A stretch of 64,000 nt of DNA, from the NCBI GenBank assembly GCA_913048115.1, contig CAJWVI010000003.1, positions 1-64,000 on the forward strand, read 5' to 3'. The translations under genes and the position numbers were made by a program. Source of the stretch: an uncultured Flavobacteriaceae bacterium (GTDB taxonomy: Bacteria > Bacteroidota > Bacteroidia > Flavobacteriales > Flavobacteriaceae). Shown one piece after another: positions 59,623 to 64,000 of this stretch (position 1 is the stretch's first letter; the number at the start of each line of letters is the position of its first letter). A model generated the notes under the pieces. The model did no database searches and had not been told where the DNA came from. It saw only the letters and a list, made by a program, of their open reading frames with translations.

Positions 59623-61875
59623 TTACTCTTTTTTATAACTCGTGTAATACTCATCCATTAGGTTCATAATACTTGTTACTAAGTCTTTTGTTTCTAGTAG
59701 AATATTAAAGTATAAAGAAGTGTTTTTTGGACTTTCTTCTTCAGTTCTTGTTCTTTCAATCTGCCTTGTAATTTTGTCTGAAATTAGCTCAATAATTTCC
59801 TCTTTTCTAGTAAGTACATAGCTAATTCTTTCAAACTTACGGCTGTTAAACACCTCTTCAATCTCAGATAATAAGCCCTCTAAAGAATCGTCAATTTCTT
59901 GAAGATCTTTAATTTGGTTGAATTTTAATTTTCTGTGATTGTTGTTAATATGCTTGTAACTTTTCTTAGAGATAAAGTCTAAGGATTGCGTCATGTCTGT
60001 TAGGTAGGCTAAAATAGTAATATAGAAGCTACTTCCGCGCACACTGGTTTCATCAAGGTTCTTGATGAAATAAAAGATGTTATCTCTTAATTCTTCAATC
60101 TCTGCATCGAGTTTGTCAACCCCTTTTCTACTCTTCTTAAGTGTTTTTACATCTTCTTTGGCGAGCCCTTTTAAAACATCTGTGTATATTTTATTTGTTC
60201 TAGAAACCACATTAGAAATGTTGTCTGCGCTTTCTGAAATGATTCCTTGAACCGTACTGCTTTCAGATTTTTTCAAGCTTTTTGGGTCTAGACTTGAGGT
60301 GCTTTTCTTTTTGTAAGCAAGGTAACTTCGTGCCAACAATAAGACAACCAATAACAATAATACCGGGATCATAACCTTTACGTTCCAGTGAATTAGAAAT
60401 GCTACAATTCCAGCAGCAACAAAGGCGCTAAATGCTGTAAAGAACCATCCTCCAATAACATTTAATACACCAGCCACACGATAAACAGCACTTTCTCTAC
60501 CCCAAGCTCTATCGGCAAGTGAGGTACCCATCGCTACCATAAATGTTACATAGGTTGTAGATAATGGAAGCTTCATTGAGGTTGCAATAGAAATTAAGAT
60601 ACTTGCAACTACTAGATTTACTGCAGCACGAACCATGTCAAATGCAGGAGCATCTTCTCCTCTTTCAAGGGTAATCACTGGTTTTTGATATTGTTTGTCA
60701 ATTTTATTTAATACCGCCTCTGGTAACATTGAGGTAAACACATTTGAGCTACCTTTTGCAAGTCTAACAATTCCTCTAGATAGAAAGTTTGGTTGAAAAC
60801 GTTCTTTTACCGAGTCTTGACTAGATAAATCAATAGAGGTTTTAAGCACACCCTTTGCCTTGTTAGAAAACCAAAGTGTAACTACCATGATAATTCCAGC
60901 CCCGAATAATAAAAATTGTGGTGTAGGAACCTTTTTTCCTAAAGCGCTCATACTAAATTCGCTTGCAGCTACGCCAGTTTCTAACCAAGCAGCATGCCAT
61001 GCTTCATAGGCTTGCCAGCCCCCAATAGGAACTCCAATAAAGTTAACAAGATCGTTTCCTGCAAATGCCATAGCAATAGCAAAGGTTCCAATAATGATTA
61101 TAAACTTGTAAACGCTTACCTTAAACACATTGGTGATTAGTGCAGATATTCCTGTCCAAACAACAAAGCTAATGGTTACAATTAAAGGGGTATTTGTAAA
61201 TACAAATTCTTTAAAATCTCCAGGAATAAAACTTGTTCCTTTTAGCCCTTTAATAAAGATAAAGTATGTAATAGCTGTTGCTGCAATACCACCAAATAGT
61301 GCTCCTACCCAGGATGCCTTATCCTTAAATTTAAATGACAATAGTAGCCGTGATATATATTGAATTAGCGCCCCAATAGAAAAGGCTACAACAACAGAGA
61401 GCAATATACCTAGTATGATCTCTGTGGCTTTTGCAGTATTGATATAATTTCCTAGGTCAGAAATTGTTTCTGTGTTTGATTGCGCTATTTTTATTAGCGA
61501 CATAACTACGGCTGCTCCTAATAATTCAAAAACAATGGATACCGTTGTAGATGTTGGCATTCCTAGGGTATTGAAAAAATCTAACAAAAGAATATCAGTA
61601 ATCATTACCGCCATGAAAATAATCATGATTTCATCAAAATAGAATTCTCCAGGAACAAAAATCCCCTTTCGAGCAACTTCCATCATCCCGCTGGATGACA
61701 TGGCTCCAAAGGCAATACCCAAACTGGCAATAATCATGATGGTTTTAAAAGAAATAGCCTTAGAACCAATTGCTGAGTTTAAGAAATTTACGGCATCGTT
61801 GCTTACACCCACCACCAAGTCTGCAATTGCCAAAACGGCTAGTACGATGACCATCAATAAATAAATGTTATCCAT
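59623..61875 (-). CDS. Inorganic phosphate transporter (PiT) with C-terminal PhoU-like domain
   Basis: VGVSNDAVNFLNSAIGSKA, FAGNDLVNFIGVP, LPLSTTYVTFMVAMGTSLADRAWGRESAVYRVAGV; helical C-terminus EEIEELRDNIFYFIKNLDE... Confidence 0.93.
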   Translation of the reverse strand: MDNIYLLMVIVLAVLAIADLVVGVSNDAVNFLNSAIGSKAISFKTIMIIASLGIAFGAMSSSGMMEVARKGIFVPGEFYFDEIMIIFMAVMITDILLLDFFNTLGMPTSTTVSIVFELLGAAVVMSLIKIAQSNTETISDLGNYINTAKATEIILGILLSVVVAFSIGALIQYISRLLLSFKFKDKASWVGALFGGIAATAITYFIFIKGLKGTSFIPGDFKEFVFTNTPLIVTISFVVWTGISALITNVFKVSVYKFIIIIGTFAIAMAFAGNDLVNFIGVPIGGWQAYEAWHAAWLETGVAASEFSMSALGKKVPTPQFLLFGAGIIMVVTLWFSNKAKGVLKTSIDLSSQDSVKERFQPNFLSRGIVRLAKGSSNVFTSMLPEAVLNKIDKQYQKPVITLERGEDAPAFDMVRAAVNLVVASILISIATSMKLPLSTTYVTFMVAMGTSLADRAWGRESAVYRVAGVLNVIGGWFFTAFSAFVAAGIVAFLIHWNVKVMIPVLLLLVVLLLARSYLAYKKKSTSSLDPKSLKKSESSTVQGIISESADNISNVVSRTNKIYTDVLKGLAKEDVKTLKKSRKGVDKLDAEIEELRDNIFYFIKNLDETSVRGSSFYITILAYLTDMTQSLDFISKKSYKHINNNHRKLKFNQIKDLQEIDDSLEGLLSEIEEVFNSRKFERISYVLTRKEEIIELISDKITRQIERTRTEEESPKNTSLYFNILLETKDLVTSIMNLMDEYYTSYKKE

Positions 61876-61942
61876 AATTATTATATGTTATTTTAATACA
61901 AATGTCTCCAATTTGTTGTGTTCATTTGTTACCAAATTGTTA

Positions 61943-63145
61943 TTAAAAATGTAAATCGAAACCAGTTCTTATCATGATGTTATCCTGCGCTGTATTTCGG
62001 GTGCTATAACTCACATCTGCCTGTACTTTTAATTTATGTCCCACAACATATTTAGAAACCCCAAGGGTGTATTGATCTTGAGGATCTCTAAGTGTAATGT
62101 CCTTAAAATCCAGCGTTGTGTAACGCCCTGTTATTTCAATATTGTTTTTCAATAAATAACTCAATTGCATGTTTAGTGCATTTCCTACTCTTACAATAGC
62201 TCCTGTTTGTGTTCCATCTGCATTTACAGCAACAGGCGCACCTGCATCTCGCATTGCGTATTCTCCCGTAAAGGCAAGGCCTTGATATTTAAAAACGAGA
62301 TCTGCAAAAAATGTAGTAATATCTGTTTGGTATAGAGAGCCATCACTTAAAAGCATGTAACTTCCCATATTACTTCTTGTTTTTACAGCGTCTTTATTGT
62401 AATCATAGGCAAGTCCTACCATTAATTTTGGTGTTTTCTCACGTTTTAAATCTCCTTGAGAGTAATCTCCCCTTGAGGTAAATGCGCCAAAAGGTAAAAA
62501 CTCTAATCTTCCTGTATATTGAAGACCACCTTGGTTTCCTTCAGTAATATTTCTTCCTTCTCCTTGAGAGATTGCAATTTTTTCACGAATCATGAAATCT
62601 CCAAAAAGGGTAGCATGGTGCCTTAGTTGAAGTCCAATATCTCGGTCGATATTAAAGTTGCTATTTAATAATGATCGGTTTATCAGCTGCAGGTTTGCAG
62701 AAGATACAACACGCTCAACATTTCCTGGTAGTTTTGTTTGTCCTGCCCAAAGCTCAAAGTTTTGATAGAAATTCCACATTACAACCGCATCTAAAATAAT
62801 ACGAGGGGTGTTGCGGTTAAAATCACTAGCTCCAGATACATCTCTATTTGAGAGACCAAGCTCAACTTTATATTGAAGTTTTGGGTTGTAAGCAAAACCA
62901 CTAAATTTTAAACGGGCTCTTCTAATCGAGAAATTTTGATCTGGATCACTATAGCTATTACCGTCATGATCCCACTGAGAGTTAAATCTAGCCTGGATGC
63001 GAGGTGCAAATTTTATACTAAAGGTACTGTCTTTTGCAACAAAATTAATAAGGCCTTCACCAAAGCTAGTGTCACTAATAGTTTGTGCATTTGATGCGTA
63101 GTATGATATACATACAATAACAATAAGTAGGCTGCGTAATTTCAT
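61943..63145 (-). CDS. Phosphate-selective porin O/P-type outer-membrane protein
   Basis: FSIKFAPRIQARFNSQWDHDGN, FSIRRARLKFSGFAYNPKLQYKVELGLSNRD; C-terminal RTGFDLHF. Confidence 0.9.
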   Translation of the reverse strand: MKLRSLLIVIVCISYYASNAQTISDTSFGEGLINFVAKDSTFSIKFAPRIQARFNSQWDHDGNSYSDPDQNFSIRRARLKFSGFAYNPKLQYKVELGLSNRDVSGASDFNRNTPRIILDAVVMWNFYQNFELWAGQTKLPGNVERVVSSANLQLINRSLLNSNFNIDRDIGLQLRHHATLFGDFMIREKIAISQGEGRNITEGNQGGLQYTGRLEFLPFGAFTSRGDYSQGDLKREKTPKLMVGLAYDYNKDAVKTRSNMGSYMLLSDGSLYQTDITTFFADLVFKYQGLAFTGEYAMRDAGAPVAVNADGTQTGAIVRVGNALNMQLSYLLKNNIEITGRYTTLDFKDITLRDPQDQYTLGVSKYVVGHKLKVQADVSYSTRNTAQDNIMIRTGFDLHF

Positions 63146-63249
63146 TAAGAAAATCTATTTTAGTTTTTGTCGAGAACAAAAGTCGAAAACAAATGTTACC
63201 TCAATGTTAACAGAAGTTTAAGTTTGTATTTTTTTTACATATTTTTTTT

Positions 63250-63283
63250 ATAAAAAAGGGCCGTCTTACAAAGACAGCCCAAA
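63250..63283 (-). terminator. Minus-strand intrinsic terminator upstream of the porin
   Basis: Minus strand GGGCTGTCTTTGTAAGACGGCCCTTTTTTAT. Confidence 0.75.
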
Positions 63284-63528
63284 CGCTAAAACCTAGTCGA
63301 CAAAAACTAATGGATCTTCAAACGCTTTAACAAAGTACGCACATCAACGTGCCTTTTGCGTAATCCTAGTATTACCAAAACATTAAAATTAATTCAAATT
63401 TTATTAAACATTAAGGTGCTGTGAGGCAATATGTTAAGGGTTTAATGTAAATTTAATGTTATCTAAACGTTGCCTAATAGTAAATTTTATGATAACTTCA
63501 TGTTATTAACAATGCTAAACCCTCAACT

Positions 63529-63894
63529 ATGAAAAAGACAATGATATTTTTTGTTACTGCACTACTTGTTCAATTTACATGTGCACAAGAACAAAACAAG
63601 AATCAATATGTTGCAACTGGAGATACTATACAAGCAACATTATATCATGATAATGGAATGGTAGCTCAAACTGGTTTTTACACCAAAGCTAATGTGCTGG
63701 ATGGTGTTTGGATTAGTTATGATGTTAAAGGAAATAAGACTGCTGTAGCAAGCTATGATAATGGTGTTAAAGTGGGTACTTGGCTTTTTTATCAAGGAGA
63801 GACAATTAAAGAAGTATCCTATAACAAATCAGATATTACACAAGTAAAAACCTGGACTGTTTCAAACACGCTAGTAGTGAGCAACAGGCCCTAA
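63529..63894 (+). CDS. Small secreted MORN-repeat-like protein
   Basis: Signal peptide; YHDNGMVAQTGFYTKANVLDGVWISYDVKGNKTAVASYDNGVKVGTWLFY. Confidence 0.75.
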   Translation: MKKTMIFFVTALLVQFTCAQEQNKNQYVATGDTIQATLYHDNGMVAQTGFYTKANVLDGVWISYDVKGNKTAVASYDNGVKVGTWLFYQGETIKEVSYNKSDITQVKTWTVSNTLVVSNRP

Positions 63895-63913
63895 ATCTCT
63901 TTTGCAAAAACTA

Positions 63914-63942
63914 AAAAGACCCGCCATTGGCGGGGCTTTTTG
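63914..63942 (+). terminator. Terminator after the MORN-like gene
   Basis: AAAAAGacCCGCC-att-GGCGGgGCTTTTTG. Confidence 0.85.
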
Positions 63943-64000
63943 TTGTAAAACAACAGGTGCTAAACGTTGTTTATTGGCTAATTATAATCTTTAGTTTATC

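Overview
This is a contiguous chromosomal segment from a Bacteroidota genome, most likely Flavobacteriaceae. Supporting signs are TAnnTTTG promoters, gldD/gldE, T9SS sorting domains, DUF4270 and DUF6150. It is densely packed with mostly housekeeping genes: sdhBAC, pepP, brnQ-type transporter, thiL, xth, radA, panCD, glmS, atpDC, a biotin cluster (bioF-bioD-bioA-ketosynthase-bioB), recX, rng, HU, mutY-ssb-gldE-gldD, rplU-rpmA, ahcY, a vitamin B1 salvage locus with a TPP riboswitch, a GH16 glucanase, greA, HIT, a PiT phosphate transporter and an OprP-type porin. I saw no CRISPR array, phage, IS element, rRNA or tRNA. The most interesting observations are: (1) a divergent ketosynthase inside a biotin cluster with no bioC or bioH, whose first catalytic-His motif reads APGT instead of AHGT; (2) -7 promoter boxes ending about 4 nt before the start codons of all four classical bio genes and several others, which predicts leaderless mRNAs; (3) a frameshifted, truncated chrA remnant; (4) an unannotated 29-aa COX24/mS38-like basic ORF; (5) a TPP riboswitch followed by a dispersed-repeat-like palindrome before a TonB receptor; (6) a promoter/double-hairpin/terminator module upstream of greA; (7) an orphan half glycogen synthase that has lost KTGG; (8) a second pseudogene remnant beside a 13-aa-repeat DUF6150 gene. 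All calls come from reading the sequence; no searches were run.
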